64,000 bases of DNA from Halorubrum depositum (lineage in GTDB: Archaea > Halobacteriota > Halobacteria > Halobacteriales > Haloferacaceae): the NCBI RefSeq assembly GCF_007671725.1, contig NZ_VCNM01000001.1, forward strand, positions 1-64,000. Direction: 5' to 3'. Both the position numbers and the translations under genes were made by a program. This document shows positions 24,371-33,531 of this stretch, in pieces (within the stretch, counting starts at the first letter, position 1; every line of letters begins with the position of its first letter). The notes beneath the pieces were generated by a model. That model worked only from the letters and a program-made list of their open reading frames with translations. It did not search any database and was not told the origin of the DNA.

Positions 24371-25567
24371 ATGACCGAGCAGTCCGACGACGACGCGACG
24401 GTACGCGACGGCGACCGTTCTCGCTTCGAGACCCGCGCGATCCACGCGGGACAGGAGCCCGATCCCGAGACCGGCGCGCTGATGACGCCGATCCACGCGA
24501 ACTCCACCTATAAGCAGGACGCGCCGGGCGACCACCGCGGCTACGAGTACAGCCGGACCGGAAACCCGACCCGGACCGACCTGGAGGCGAACCTCGCGTC
24601 GCTGGAGTCGGGGAGCCACGCGCGCTGTTTCTCCTCGGGGATGGGGGCGATCAACACCGTGTTGAACCTGCTGTCCGCGGGCGACCACGTCGTCGCCGGC
24701 GACGACGTGTACGGCGGCACCCACCGCATCCTCACGCAGGTGTACGACGAGTACGACGTCGACACGACGTTCGTCGACACCACCGACCACGACGCGGTCA
24801 GGGACGCGGTGCGCGAGGAGACGGAGCTGGTGTGGGTGGAGACGCCGACGAACCCCCTGATGAACGTCAACGACATCGGCGCGCTCGCGGAGATCGCCCA
24901 CGCCAACGACGCGCTCTGCGCGGTCGACAACACGTTCGCGACGCCGTACCTCCAACGCCCGCTCGAACACGGCGCGGACGTCGTCTGCCAGTCGCTCACG
25001 AAGTACCTCGGCGGCCACTCCGACACGATCGGCGGCGCGCTGATCGTCGACGACGAGGGGCTCGACGAGCGGCTCGGCTTCTACCAGAACTCGGTGGGCG
25101 CGACTCCGGGCCCGTTCGACTCCTTCCTCGTCCTCCGCGGGACGAAGACGCTCCCGGTGCGGATGGACCGCCACTGCGAGAACGCCATGGCGCTCGCCGA
25201 GTGGCTGGAGTCCCACGACGACGTGAGCCGCGTCTACTACCCGGGGCTGGAGAGCCACCCGGACCACGAGCTCGCGGCCGAGCAGATGGACGCCTTCGGC
25301 GGCATGCTCTCCTTCGAGTTCGACGGGACGCTCGACCAGGCGTCGACCGTCGTGAGCGAGACCGAGGTGTTCACGCTCGCGGAGTCGCTCGGCGGCGTCG
25401 AGAGCCTCATCGAACAGCCGGCCGCGATGACCCACGCCGCGATCCCGCGCGAGGAGCGCCTCGCGGCCGGGCTCACGGACGGGCTCATCCGCGTCTCAGT
25501 CGGTCTCGAACACGTCGACGACATGAAGGCCGACCTGCAGGCCGCGTTCGACGCGGCGCTGGAGTGA
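24371..25567 (+). CDS. cystathionine gamma-synthase/lyase-like PLP enzyme
   Basis: Transsulfuration enzyme of 398 residues (Cys/Met metabolism PLP family). FETRAIHAGQEPD opens the fold. YSRTGNPTR (phosphate-binding) and FSSGMGAI follow. AVDNTFATPYLQRPLEHGAD and SLTKYLGGHSD (PLP Lys) lie in mid-protein, and the C terminus has IRVSVGLEHVDD. Gamma-synthase, gamma-lyase and O-acetylhomoserine sulfhydrylase activities cannot be separated by eye. The ATG at 24371 is chosen because the longer frame would run through the tRNA-Glu gene. Confidence 0.9.
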   Translation: MTEQSDDDATVRDGDRSRFETRAIHAGQEPDPETGALMTPIHANSTYKQDAPGDHRGYEYSRTGNPTRTDLEANLASLESGSHARCFSSGMGAINTVLNLLSAGDHVVAGDDVYGGTHRILTQVYDEYDVDTTFVDTTDHDAVRDAVREETELVWVETPTNPLMNVNDIGALAEIAHANDALCAVDNTFATPYLQRPLEHGADVVCQSLTKYLGGHSDTIGGALIVDDEGLDERLGFYQNSVGATPGPFDSFLVLRGTKTLPVRMDRHCENAMALAEWLESHDDVSRVYYPGLESHPDHELAAEQMDAFGGMLSFEFDGTLDQASTVVSETEVFTLAESLGGVESLIEQPAAMTHAAIPREERLAAGLTDGLIRVSVGLEHVDDMKADLQAAFDAALE

Positions 25568-25649
25568 GCGAGGGCGAGCCGTCGGGTCCGTCTCGCGTCG
25601 GCCGCCGCTCCCCGCGCCGAATCCGGCACCCTTCGCCGCACGGGCACCC

Positions 25650-25658
25650 TTTATAAGG
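25650..25658 (+). promoter_or_regulatory. TATA box of the hydroxyacid dehydrogenase
   Basis: TTTATAAGG lies 22-30 bases before the ATG at 25680. It is a strong match to the haloarchaeal TATA element and supports a leaderless transcript. Confidence 0.65.
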
Positions 25659-25679
25659 GTCGCGCCGAGTGGCGTCGCC

Positions 25680-26627
25680 ATGAGCGATCCAGACGTCCTC
25701 GTGCTGCGACAGACGATCCACGGATCCGACGCGTCGGACCTCGTCGCGTCGCTCCGCGAGCGACTCCCCGACCGCGAGATCGCGCTGGCGCGGACGCCGG
25801 CGGAGGAGCGCGAGCTGATCGCGAACGCCCGCGCCGCCGTGGGGCTCCACATCGACGAGGAGCTGCTGGCCGCCGCCGAGGAGCTCGAGCTGTTCGCCTG
25901 CGTGTTCGCCGGAACCGGGCACCTGCCGCGCGACGCGCTTGCGGACCGCGGCGTCGCCGTGACGAACGCCTCGGGCGTCCACGGCCCGAACATCGCCGAG
26001 TACGTCGTCGGGTCGATGATCACTCACGCCCGACAGTGGCCGCGCGCGCACCGACAGAAGGCGGAGCGGGAGTGGCGCACCTACGAGACGACCGAGGTGT
26101 ACGGCTCGACGGTCGCCGTCGTCGGGCTCGGCGCCATCGGGCAGACGGTGCTCGACCGGCTGGCGTCGTTCGAGGTCGACACCGTCGGCGTCCGCTACTC
26201 CCCGGAGAAGGGCGGGCCGGCCGACGCGGTGTACGGCTTCGACGAGTTCCACGAGGCGATCGCCGACGCGGAGTACGTGGTGCTCGCGTGCCCGCTCACC
26301 GAGACGACGCGGGGGCTCGTCGACGAGGAGGCGCTGAAGACGATGCGCTCCGACGCCGTCCTGATCAACATCGCGCGCGGCCCTATCGTCGACACCGACG
26401 CGCTCGTCTCCTCGCTCCGAAACAGCCGGATCCGCGGGGCCGCGCTCGACGTGACCGACCCCGAGCCGCTCCCCGAGGATCACCCCCTGTGGGGGCTGGG
26501 CAACGTCACGATCACTCCGCACAACGCGGGTCACACCCCGTACTACTACGACCGCGTCGCCGACATCCTCGCCGGAAACCTCGATCGGCTCGAGGGCGGC
26601 GAGGAGCTTGAGAATCGGGTGGTGTGA
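25680..26627 (+). CDS. D-2-hydroxyacid dehydrogenase
   Basis: NAD(P)-dependent reductase of 2-oxoacids, 315 residues. The catalytic domain flanks a Rossmann domain with VAVVGLGAIGQTVLDRL. Catalytic residues are Arg in NIARGPIVD, Glu in DPEPLPEDHPLW and His in ITPHNAGH. The length and the HTPYYYDRVADIL tail match a haloarchaeal subgroup, as in the Haloferax D-lactate/2-oxoacid reductases. The precise substrate is unknown. It stands alone behind its own TATA box. Confidence 0.9.
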   Translation: MSDPDVLVLRQTIHGSDASDLVASLRERLPDREIALARTPAEERELIANARAAVGLHIDEELLAAAEELELFACVFAGTGHLPRDALADRGVAVTNASGVHGPNIAEYVVGSMITHARQWPRAHRQKAEREWRTYETTEVYGSTVAVVGLGAIGQTVLDRLASFEVDTVGVRYSPEKGGPADAVYGFDEFHEAIADAEYVVLACPLTETTRGLVDEEALKTMRSDAVLINIARGPIVDTDALVSSLRNSRIRGAALDVTDPEPLPEDHPLWGLGNVTITPHNAGHTPYYYDRVADILAGNLDRLEGGEELENRVV

Positions 26628-26723
26628 CCGCGCGCGGGAGCGCGCCCAGGTCAGCGTAAAGCGCGCCGACGAGGCGCGGAGTCTGGTCGGGTCAGTTGAC
26701 GCGGGGTCTCTCCCGGCGATAGC

Positions 26724-27392
26724 TCACCCCACGATGTCCGTCACACCGCGTAGATCGCGTGTCTCGTAGGTCGGGGTTACGGAGAGGGTCACGTCCTCAC
26801 AGTGCGCTCGACGGACGAACACCGAATCCATGCCCGCCCGACGGGCAGCGAGCACATCGCTCTCGCTGTCGCCGACGTAGAGGACGGACTCGGCGTCGAG
26901 TTCCGTGCGCGCTCGGTCGAGGTAATGCGTGTTTGGTTTCTTCAGGTCGAGACTCTCGACCGTCATCTCGCGTCCGTAATAGGTGTCGAACATCCACTCG
27001 AAGCCGAAGAAATCGAGCACGAACTCGATCGTGCTGTGGTGGTTGTTACTCACGACGCCACATCTCTGCGAAACGGACGAGATACACGTGACGTCGTCGT
27101 ATCCGGTCCGACATCCCGTCTCGAACTTCTCGAACTGCGACCGCTCGTCGAGTCGCTCACGCGCGTGCCAAAACGGCTCCACGTCGATACCGTGAGTGGC
27201 ACAGATCTCGCGAACTCTCTCCCTCGTCGTGCCGGTGACAATGTCGTCGATCTGCTCTCGAGGGGGGTCTGTGACGCCTACCTCCGCGAAGGCGGCCCGC
27301 GTGGCCTCCACTTTCGTTTCGTACGCCGGCGGCTCAACTAGTATTCCGTCACTGTCGAACAGAACAGCATCGTAGAGCGACACTCGCCCCAT
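26724..27392 (-). CDS. HAD superfamily hydrolase
   Basis: Phosphatase-like enzyme of 222 residues. Motif I is FDSDG (catalytic Asp pair), motif II lies in GVVSNNH, the motif III Lys in LKKPNTHY, and motif IV in GDSESDVLAA. The helical cap lies between about residues 20 and 90. Haloarchaeal relatives are annotated phosphoglycolate phosphatase-like; the substrate is unknown. I use the ATG at 27392 (MGRVSLYDAV); a GTG at 27383 is also possible, and the longer frame to 27482 lacks support. The base composition is slightly lower in GC than flanking genes. Confidence 0.85.
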   Translation of the reverse strand: MGRVSLYDAVLFDSDGILVEPPAYETKVEATRAAFAEVGVTDPPREQIDDIVTGTTRERVREICATHGIDVEPFWHARERLDERSQFEKFETGCRTGYDDVTCISSVSQRCGVVSNNHHSTIEFVLDFFGFEWMFDTYYGREMTVESLDLKKPNTHYLDRARTELDAESVLYVGDSESDVLAARRAGMDSVFVRRAHCEDVTLSVTPTYETRDLRGVTDIVG

Positions 27393-27712
27393 TTCCGTCA
27401 ACGCGGAATTAGTTCTTTCGGCAAACCGGGTGTACGCTCCCACCGGAGCCGGAATTACCGCGGTGAACAGACGGGTCCTCACGAGCGAGGCGGACCGGGG
27501 AAGGGATCAACGGTCCCCGTCACTGACTCCGTATCCGGAACGTCGCCTGTGTCCGCGTCGAGGATCGGGCCCGGTCGCTCGACTGCGTGTGCCACAGAGC
27601 GGCTCTCGGGTGCGACTAACGCAGGGAGCCGCGCGATCCGTCGCGGCTGGGCGGAAGGGGGCGTCGCCGGACCGACCACTGATAACGCCGGACGACGCCG
27701 CGGGTCGCCGGT
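27393..27712. other. 320-base gap between HAD hydrolase and cyclophilin genes
   Basis: No gene is supported. Short frames on both strands lack coding character. A near-palindrome TTACCGCGGTGA lies at about 27456-27467. Otherwise I see nothing. Confidence 0.5.
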
Positions 27713-28279
27713 CTACTCGTCGACGGTGACCTGCTCGATCTCGACCGTGTCACGGGGCTCGTCGCGGCGGTCGGTCGGCACGGCGCCGATCTCCTCGACG
27801 ACGTCCATCCCGTCGATGACCTGCCCGAAGACGGCGTGCTTGCCGTCGAGGTGCGGGGTCGCGTCCAGCGTGATGAAGAACTGCGAGCCGTTGGTGTTCG
27901 GGCCGGAGTTCGCCATCGAGAGGATCCCCGGGCCGTCGTGGGTGAGGTCGTCGTGGAACTCGTCGTCGAACTGGTAGCCGGGGCCGCCGCGGCCGTTCTC
28001 CTGCGGGTCGCCGCCCTGAATCATGAAGTCCTCAATGACGCGGTGGAAGACGTTCCCCTCGTACAGCGAGTCGCCGCGGACCTCGCCCGAGTCGGGGTCC
28101 GCCCACGTGTTGGTGTCGCGCGCGGGGTCGGCGTCCGCGGCGGGGTCGTGTCGCGCCAGTCCGAGGAAGTTCTCGACCGTCTTCGGGGCGCGGTCGGCGA
28201 ACAGCTCGACGACGACGTCGCCGTGGTTCGTGTGGAGCGTCACCTGCGGGTTGTCGGGGTTGGAAACCTCTCGTGCCAT
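27713..28279 (-). CDS. peptidyl-prolyl isomerase, cyclophilin type
   Basis: Cytosolic protein-folding catalyst of 188 residues. Signature segments are [32 protein letters not shown] (catalytic Arg in FHRV), [18 protein letters not shown], and [18 protein letters not shown]. An insertion of about 20 residues after the first helix ([20 protein letters not shown]) is acidic and typical of halophile versions. The ATG at 28279 ([10 protein letters not shown]) is preferred over one at 28318. It is transcribed divergently from a Usp gene. Confidence 0.93.
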   Translation of the reverse strand: MAREVSNPDNPQVTLHTNHGDVVVELFADRAPKTVENFLGLARHDPAADADPARDTNTWADPDSGEVRGDSLYEGNVFHRVIEDFMIQGGDPQENGRGGPGYQFDDEFHDDLTHDGPGILSMANSGPNTNGSQFFITLDATPHLDGKHAVFGQVIDGMDVVEEIGAVPTDRRDEPRDTVEIEQVTVDE

Positions 28280-28408
28280 GTCGCCGTGGAGGGACGCGTG
28301 TCGGAAAACCCTACCCATCCGCGTCGTCGCAGGCGCCGCCGGGGGAGTCGTCTTCCGAACGCCGATCTGGCCGGTATCGTTTTGCACCCGGCCCGAGCAG
28401 TGTCGCGT

Positions 28409-28900
28409 ATGTACGACGACATCCTCCTCCCCGTCGCGCCCGGCGGCGAGGCGAACGACGCGGTCCCGCACGCGGCCAGCCTCGCCGAGCGCTACGACGC
28501 GACCGTCCACGTCGTGAGCGCGGTCGACACGCTCGCTCGGACGCTTCGCGGACCGCACGCCGGCGCCTTCGCCGAGCGCGTCGAATCCGCGGCGCAGGAG
28601 CGCGTCGAGTCGGTGACCGCGGAGCTGGAGGCCGCCGGCGTCGACGTCGTCGGCTCCCTCCGGCAGGGGGAGCCGGTTGACGTCATCGAGAACGCCATCG
28701 CGGACACGGGCGCCGACATCGTCGTGATGCCGAGTCACACCCGCAGCGGCCTCCGGCGAGTCCTCCTGGGGAGCGTCACCGAGAAGGTGGTCCGGGTCTC
28801 GCCCGTTCCCGTCGTCACCGTGCCGATGGCCGACCCCGACGACGAAGTGGACGAAGCGGCCGCGAGCGCCGACGACGGGCAGACCGCCGACGGGACGTGA
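28409..28900 (+). CDS. universal stress protein (UspA family)
   Basis: Nucleotide-binding-fold protein of 163 residues starting [14 protein letters not shown]. The C-terminal part of the fold has [28 protein letters not shown], which approximates the ATP-binding glycine/serine signature. A disordered acidic tail follows. Its stop codon overlaps the GTG start of truA (GTGA), so the two are translationally coupled. The physiological role is not readable from sequence. Confidence 0.9.
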   Translation: MYDDILLPVAPGGEANDAVPHAASLAERYDATVHVVSAVDTLARTLRGPHAGAFAERVESAAQERVESVTAELEAAGVDVVGSLRQGEPVDVIENAIADTGADIVVMPSHTRSGLRRVLLGSVTEKVVRVSPVPVVTVPMADPDDEVDEAAASADDGQTADGT

Positions 28901-29808
28901 CCGCCGCCGCGACGACCCGCGCGTTCCGGGTCGCGTACGACGGCCGCGAGTACGCCGGCTTCCAGCGTCAGCCCCACGCGACGACCGTCGAGGGGACGCT
29001 CCTCCGAGCGCTCGCCGAACACGGGATCCTCGACCGCGGCGACGGGCCGACGCACGCGACGCCGCCGGGGTACGCCGCGGCGGGACGCACCGACGCCGGG
29101 GTCTCCGCCGTCGCGCAGACGGTCGCGTTCGAGGCGCCGGCGTGGCTCACGCCGCGGGCGTTCAACGGCCACCTCCCCGGATCGGTGCGGGTCTGGGCGG
29201 CCGCCGACGTCCCGGACGGGTTCCACGCGACTCACGACGCGGTCAGGCGAACGTACCGGTATCACCTCTACGCGCCCGAGTCGGGAACCGCGTCGGCGGA
29301 CCCGACCCACGCCGTGACGGACGACCGCGTCCGCGACGCCCTCGACCGTCTCTCGGGGCGACACGATTTCCACAACCTGACGAGCGACGACGCGGGAACC
29401 GTCCGGGACCTGACCGCGACCGCGACGCGGGACGGCGATCTGCTCGTGATCGAGGTCGCCGCCGACGGCTTCCCGCGCGCGCTCGTCCGGCGGCTCGTCG
29501 CCGCGGTCCGAGCGGTCGGCCGAGGACACAGTGAGCCGTCGCGGATCGACCGATTGCTCGCCTCAGAGCCGGTCCCCGGCGAGATCGGGGTCGGTCCCGC
29601 ACCGCCCGAGCCCCTGGTGCTGTGGGACGTCGCGTACGACGGGGTCGCCTTCGACGTCGACCGGGAGGCCGCCGAGAGCGCGCGCGTCGCCTTCGGGGAG
29701 CGGTACCGAACGGCCCGCCACGTCGCGGCGGCGACGGGGGCGATTCGGGACCGGGTCGCGTCGGGGGACCCGGGCGAGCCCTCCGGACGACGCGACGACG
29801 CCGCTTAG
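28897..29808 (+). CDS. truA: tRNA pseudouridine synthase TruA
   Basis: Makes pseudouridine at tRNA positions 38-40; 303 residues. The start [17 protein letters not shown] is typical, and the catalytic Asp is in [26 protein letters not shown] and [17 protein letters not shown] follow. The GTG start overlaps the Usp stop codon. The C-terminal about 60 residues (after [12 protein letters not shown]) continue into a basic tail ending RRDDAA. The 3' end overlaps the convergent HTH gene by four bases. Confidence 0.92.
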   Translation: MTAAATTRAFRVAYDGREYAGFQRQPHATTVEGTLLRALAEHGILDRGDGPTHATPPGYAAAGRTDAGVSAVAQTVAFEAPAWLTPRAFNGHLPGSVRVWAAADVPDGFHATHDAVRRTYRYHLYAPESGTASADPTHAVTDDRVRDALDRLSGRHDFHNLTSDDAGTVRDLTATATRDGDLLVIEVAADGFPRALVRRLVAAVRAVGRGHSEPSRIDRLLASEPVPGEIGVGPAPPEPLVLWDVAYDGVAFDVDREAAESARVAFGERYRTARHVAAATGAIRDRVASGDPGEPSGRRDDAA

Positions 29809-30353
29809 TCGGCCGCGCTCACTTCGGCCGCGTCGGCTGCCGGGGTCTCCATCCCGTCGACGCGCAGCAGGAGGGTGTTGCCGTCGACGTGCGTGGCGTC
29901 GACGGTCCCCGAGAGCCGGAGCCCGGCGGCCGGCGTCGGACCGACGGTGACCCGGTCGCCGGCCTCGAAGGAGCCGACCGGGCCGCGGATCACGAGCTCC
30001 GCGCGGCAGAGCTCGGGGTTGGCGACGCTGGAGAGGTCGATCTCCTCGACGTTCACCCCCTCTACCGGCTCGCCGTCGACGGCGACCGGCGTGGTTTCGG
30101 CGTCGTCCATCCGCTCGACGCCGAGGGTCTCGTAGGCGCCGTCGGTGGGGACGTAGCCGCCGTTGGGACCCGGGACACCTTCGACCAACCGGAGGTCCCG
30201 GAGGCTCTGCATCCGATTCCGGACCGTGCCCGCGTTGCGGTCGATGGACTCGGCGATCTCGCTCCCGGACACCGGCCGATCGGCGTTCTCCGCGAGGTTT
30301 ACGAGCGCGGTCAACACGCGTTTCTGACTCGACGTGAGCCGTATCGTCGACAT
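29805..30353 (-). CDS. HTH transcriptional regulator with C-terminal beta domain
   Basis: Regulator of 182 residues. The winged helix at about residues 1-65 (LTSSQKRVLTALVNLAEN; GSEIAESIDRNAGTVRNRMQSL) is of the Rrf2/MarR-like type. The second half is beta-rich (VIRGPVGSFEAGDRVTVGPTP; VDATHVDGNTLLLRVDGM) and may bind a ligand. I use the ATG at 30353; a TATA-like CATTTATC lies 25-33 bases upstream, supporting it over 30368. The gene faces a long AT-rich intergenic region. Its ligand and targets are unknown. Confidence 0.8.
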   Translation of the reverse strand: MSTIRLTSSQKRVLTALVNLAENADRPVSGSEIAESIDRNAGTVRNRMQSLRDLRLVEGVPGPNGGYVPTDGAYETLGVERMDDAETTPVAVDGEPVEGVNVEEIDLSSVANPELCRAELVIRGPVGSFEAGDRVTVGPTPAAGLRLSGTVDATHVDGNTLLLRVDGMETPAADAAEVSAAD

Positions 30354-30774
30354 GACCAAAAGCAGCAAACATAGATTGATAAATGTTTTCTTCTACGCAC
30401 CTTATATTCTTGTTACAGTAAATTATTAGCCCATAATCTAATGAACGTCTTGTATCTGGCGGCAAAAATATATGAATACGTATCTTGATAGAGATCGAGA
30501 GGATCGGTAACGTATGTGTGCGGTATTCCGGGTTATAAATATGTATCTGCCCAGTCTAAATCCAGAATTATGACGTATATGGGAAAGAAAGCGTAATACC
30601 TTATACAATCTACACCGTGAGTATTTACCCGTTCGTTTGGAAGCGGCGGGTGATCATGGACCGTCGAACCGACGACCGACTGCGGCCACGTCGTCACCGA
30701 GCCGCGGAACCCGACCGCACCGTACGGTGGAGTCGCCGAGCGACGACCCGAGCGACCGACCGGAGTGCCGGCGG
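30354..30774. other. AT-rich intergenic region between HTH regulator and nadE
   Basis: About 290 bases (30354-30645) are markedly AT-rich compared with both neighbours. They contain several TATA-like sequences, an ATACGTAT palindrome at 30475-30482, and three GTATCT motifs (near 30452, 30480 and 30543). No coding frame is convincing. The remaining stretch to 30774 returns to high GC. The richness in promoter-like sequence suggests a long regulatory region or a fragment of foreign DNA. Confidence 0.55.
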
Positions 30775-31728
30775 ATGAGCGAGCGCGGATCCCCGGCCTT
30801 CGAAGGCGATTCGCTCGAGGAGCGGGGCGCGAGCGCGGTCCCGTCGAGAGCACGCGACGAGGGCGGAACGACCGACGGAACGTCCTCCGACGGCGGTCTC
30901 GCCGACCGCGACCTCGGACTCCGCGACCCCGGTGACGAGCGCGAGCGCGTTCGCTCGTTCGTCGAGTCCTCGGTTTCGGCCGCCGGCGCGGAGGGGGTTG
31001 TCGTCAACATGAGCGGCGGGCTCGACTCCACGGTGACGGCGGCGCTCGCCGTCGAGGCGCTCGGCGCCGACCGCGTGTACGGCCTGATACTCCCCTGTAA
31101 CAAGGTCGGCGCGCACCACGCCCGCGACGCGGAGGCGCTCGCGGACGCGCTCGGGATCGACCACGACACCGTCCACCTCCACTCACTGTTCGCGCAGCTC
31201 GGCGCGGTCGCGCCCGACGAATTCGACCTCCACGACGAACCGGTCCTGTCCGGCAACGCCGTCGCCCGGCTCCGGATGACGCTCGCGTACCTCGCCGCGA
31301 ACGCGACGGATAGACTCGTCTGCGGCACGGCCAACCGGAGCGAGCTGCTGCTCGGTTACTTCACGAAACACGGCGACGGGGGCGCGGACGTGCATCCGAT
31401 CGGACACCTGTACAAGACCGAGGTCCGCGCGCTCGCGGCCGAACTCGACGTCCCCGAGTTCGTCGTCGAGAAGCCGCCGACCGCGGGGTTCCTCCCCGGC
31501 CAGCGCGACGCCGACGACCTCGGCGCCCCGTACGAGGTCATCGACCGGGTGCTCCGACTCGGCGCCGACCGCGGCCTCGACGCCGCGGCGGTCGCGGACC
31601 GGCTGTCGGAGGGCGAGGACGCCGGTGTCGACGTCGACGAGGCGACCGTCGCCGACCTGCTCGCGCGACACCGCGCCACGGCCCACAAGCGCACGGCGCC
31701 GAGCGTGCCGACCGGTCGCGGGCGATAG
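30775..31728 (+). CDS. nadE: NAD+ synthase, ammonia-dependent type
   Basis: Last step of NAD synthesis: converts nicotinate adenine dinucleotide to NAD with ATP and ammonia. 317 residues. After an acidic, disordered tail of about 55 residues comes the PP-loop ATP pyrophosphatase motif SGGLDSTVT. GTANRSELLLGYFTKHGDGGAD and GFLPGQRDADDLG follow, all standard for NadE. No glutaminase domain is present. The ATG at 30775 (MSERGSP) is chosen; an earlier TTG start would extend a non-conserved region. Confidence 0.92.
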   Translation: MSERGSPAFEGDSLEERGASAVPSRARDEGGTTDGTSSDGGLADRDLGLRDPGDERERVRSFVESSVSAAGAEGVVVNMSGGLDSTVTAALAVEALGADRVYGLILPCNKVGAHHARDAEALADALGIDHDTVHLHSLFAQLGAVAPDEFDLHDEPVLSGNAVARLRMTLAYLAANATDRLVCGTANRSELLLGYFTKHGDGGADVHPIGHLYKTEVRALAAELDVPEFVVEKPPTAGFLPGQRDADDLGAPYEVIDRVLRLGADRGLDAAAVADRLSEGEDAGVDVDEATVADLLARHRATAHKRTAPSVPTGRGR

Positions 31729-31763
31729 CGCTCGGCTCCCCGCCACGGTCGGGTCGAGTCGCG

Positions 31764-33215
31764 CTACTCCCAGTCGTCGGGCCAGAGGTCGGCCGCGCGC
31801 ATCCCCGTCTCGAAGTCGGCGTCGCGGAACTCGGCGACGAGGGCGTCGCGGTCGAGCCGGGGCACGTCGCGCTCGGGGGCCGCGAACTCGCAGACGAGCA
31901 GGGCCGTCAGAATCGCGTGCTCCCGGACGTTGCGGTCGTCGACCTTGTCCCGCGTGTCGGCGCGCGTGTGGCCCCACCCCCGACCGCGGTCGCCGGAGTC
32001 GCTGTGGAGCTGGAGCGCCGGCACTCCGCGGCGGACGAACGGCCACTGGTCGGAGAACGGGTGCGGCTCCGCGTCCACCGCGATCGGCTGCCGGGTCGCC
32101 GTCGACACCGACTCCGCGACCGACGCGGCGGCGTCCGAGGCGTGCGCGAGCGCGACGAGGTCGCGGAATCGCCCCGCGCCGTCGACGTTGACGACGCCGC
32201 GGATCCGGTCGAGGTCGACCGTCTCGGCCAGGTGCTCCGCGCCGAGCAGACCCACTTCCTCGGCGCCGACGGCGACGACGTCGACGCCGATCGGGAGGTC
32301 CGCCTCGGTTAGGATCCCCGCCGCGGTCGCGACGGTCGCGATCCCGCAGCCGTTGTCGAGCGCCCCCTCCGCGATGTCGTGGCCGTCGTAGTGGGCGAGC
32401 AGCAGGAGCCGCTCGTCGGTGTCGGGGCCCGCGCGGCCGACGACGTTCCGGCTCTCGCCGGGGGCGGTCGTCGCCTCGACCGCGATCTCGGCCTCGGCCG
32501 CGGCGTCTCCCGCGCCGCGCGTTCCGCCGACGCCGCCAGCACCGCCCCCACCGGCCGCGTACTCGCGGAGCCACGCGCCGGTCTCCTTGGAGACGCCGAC
32601 GGCGACCGCGTCGGCCTCGTCGCCGAACGTCAGCGAGCCGGTCGGCGGGAGCTGGCCGTCGAGGTGGTTGACGAAGACGAAGCCGACCGCGCCGGCGTCG
32701 ATCGCGTAGCCGAACTTCTCCATCCGGTGGACGAACCGCCCGTCCGGGGTCGTCGTCGAGGCGACGGCGATCCGCCCCTCGACGTCTCGCTCGTCGATCT
32801 CGGCGGGGGTGCCGTACCCGACGTCGACGAGTTCGCCTGCGACCTCCCCGGCGGGCGAGTAGGGGAGCGCGATCGACTCGAACTCGCGGGCGGTCCCCAC
32901 ACCGCCTCGGTCGGGGACCCGAACCCGGAGCGCCGCGCTCCCGCGCTCCCAAGCGTCGAGCTCGAACGGCTCGGTGTCGACGTCGGCGAGTCCCGCGCGC
33001 TCGAACGCCTCAGCGACGATCCCGGCCGCCCGGCGCTCCCCGTCGCTGCCGGCCATGCGGCTCCCGATCGCGGTGAGGTCGGTGAGGAAGCGCCACGGCT
33101 CGTCGTCCGTCCACGTCCGGCCGAGCGCCGGCGCGAGCGCGTCGCGTCGCTCGCGGACGCGCTCGACGGCCTCCGGATCGGCAGATACGTCGGTTTCGGT
33201 CGGCTGCGAGTGCAT
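31764..33215 (-). CDS. M28 family zinc aminopeptidase with PA domain
   Basis: Peptidase of 483 residues. A protease-associated-like domain lies about 120-220. Metal-site segments of the M28 domain are LAHYDGHD (His, Asp), DNGCGIATV (Asp bridging), GAEEVGLLGAEH (general base Glu pair), VNVDGAG (Asp) and WGHTRADT (His). No signal peptide is visible, so it is probably cytosolic. A Gly/Ala-rich loop (AAGGGGAGGVGGTRG) interrupts the PA-like region. The 5' end is about 90 bases from the left boundary of the integrated element. Confidence 0.88.
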   Translation of the reverse strand: MHSQPTETDVSADPEAVERVRERRDALAPALGRTWTDDEPWRFLTDLTAIGSRMAGSDGERRAAGIVAEAFERAGLADVDTEPFELDAWERGSAALRVRVPDRGGVGTAREFESIALPYSPAGEVAGELVDVGYGTPAEIDERDVEGRIAVASTTTPDGRFVHRMEKFGYAIDAGAVGFVFVNHLDGQLPPTGSLTFGDEADAVAVGVSKETGAWLREYAAGGGGAGGVGGTRGAGDAAAEAEIAVEATTAPGESRNVVGRAGPDTDERLLLLAHYDGHDIAEGALDNGCGIATVATAAGILTEADLPIGVDVVAVGAEEVGLLGAEHLAETVDLDRIRGVVNVDGAGRFRDLVALAHASDAAASVAESVSTATRQPIAVDAEPHPFSDQWPFVRRGVPALQLHSDSGDRGRGWGHTRADTRDKVDDRNVREHAILTALLVCEFAAPERDVPRLDRDALVAEFRDADFETGMRAADLWPDDWE

Positions 33216-33306
33216 GTCGCAGACTGCTCCGGTAGCCTGTTAAGGGTATGGCTCCCGGCACCGGAAACGCTACGTTCAAGTGCGGTCATCAGGTAAATCT
33301 GACCGA

Positions 33307-33384
33307 GCACCGTTGGTCCAGTGGTAGGACATTAGCTTCCCAACCTAATAGCCCGTCGGTTCAATCGGGTACTGGTGCGTTGGG
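33307..33384 (+). pseudogene. decayed tRNA-Gly copy (left attachment site)
   Basis: The first 49 bases match tRNA-Gly(CCC) at 36323 except one, and that change (C at 33344) breaks the anticodon stem. Beyond it only scattered similarity remains (GGTTCAAT, then ACTGGTGC versus ACGGTGC), and the T arm cannot fold. It is therefore a non-functional tRNA relic marking the left end of the element. Confidence 0.82.
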
Positions 33385-33433
33385 AGCTAAGACGCGCGGT
33401 ATACCCACTTTCCTCCGAATTTGGTAGTGAAAA

Positions 33434-33456
33434 TAGACCAGTAATATACTGGTCTA
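33434..33456. promoter_or_regulatory. perfect 10-3-10 inverted repeat before the integrase
   Basis: TAGACCAGTA, ATA, TACTGGTCTA. It lies between the left attachment site and the integrase start at 33532, the usual place for an integrase arm site, an excisionase site or an operator controlling the integrase. Confidence 0.65.
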
Positions 33457-33531
33457 ACACTAATCCGGCAATCCCCACGCCGTACTGCGGTTTGCCATCC
33501 CCCCCCCCTCCGGCTTCTACATGAATCAGCC

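Noticed and set aside
33307-33384. Functional second tRNA-Gly
   Set aside because: A broken anticodon stem and unpaired T arm show it cannot fold properly; it is the decayed left attachment copy.
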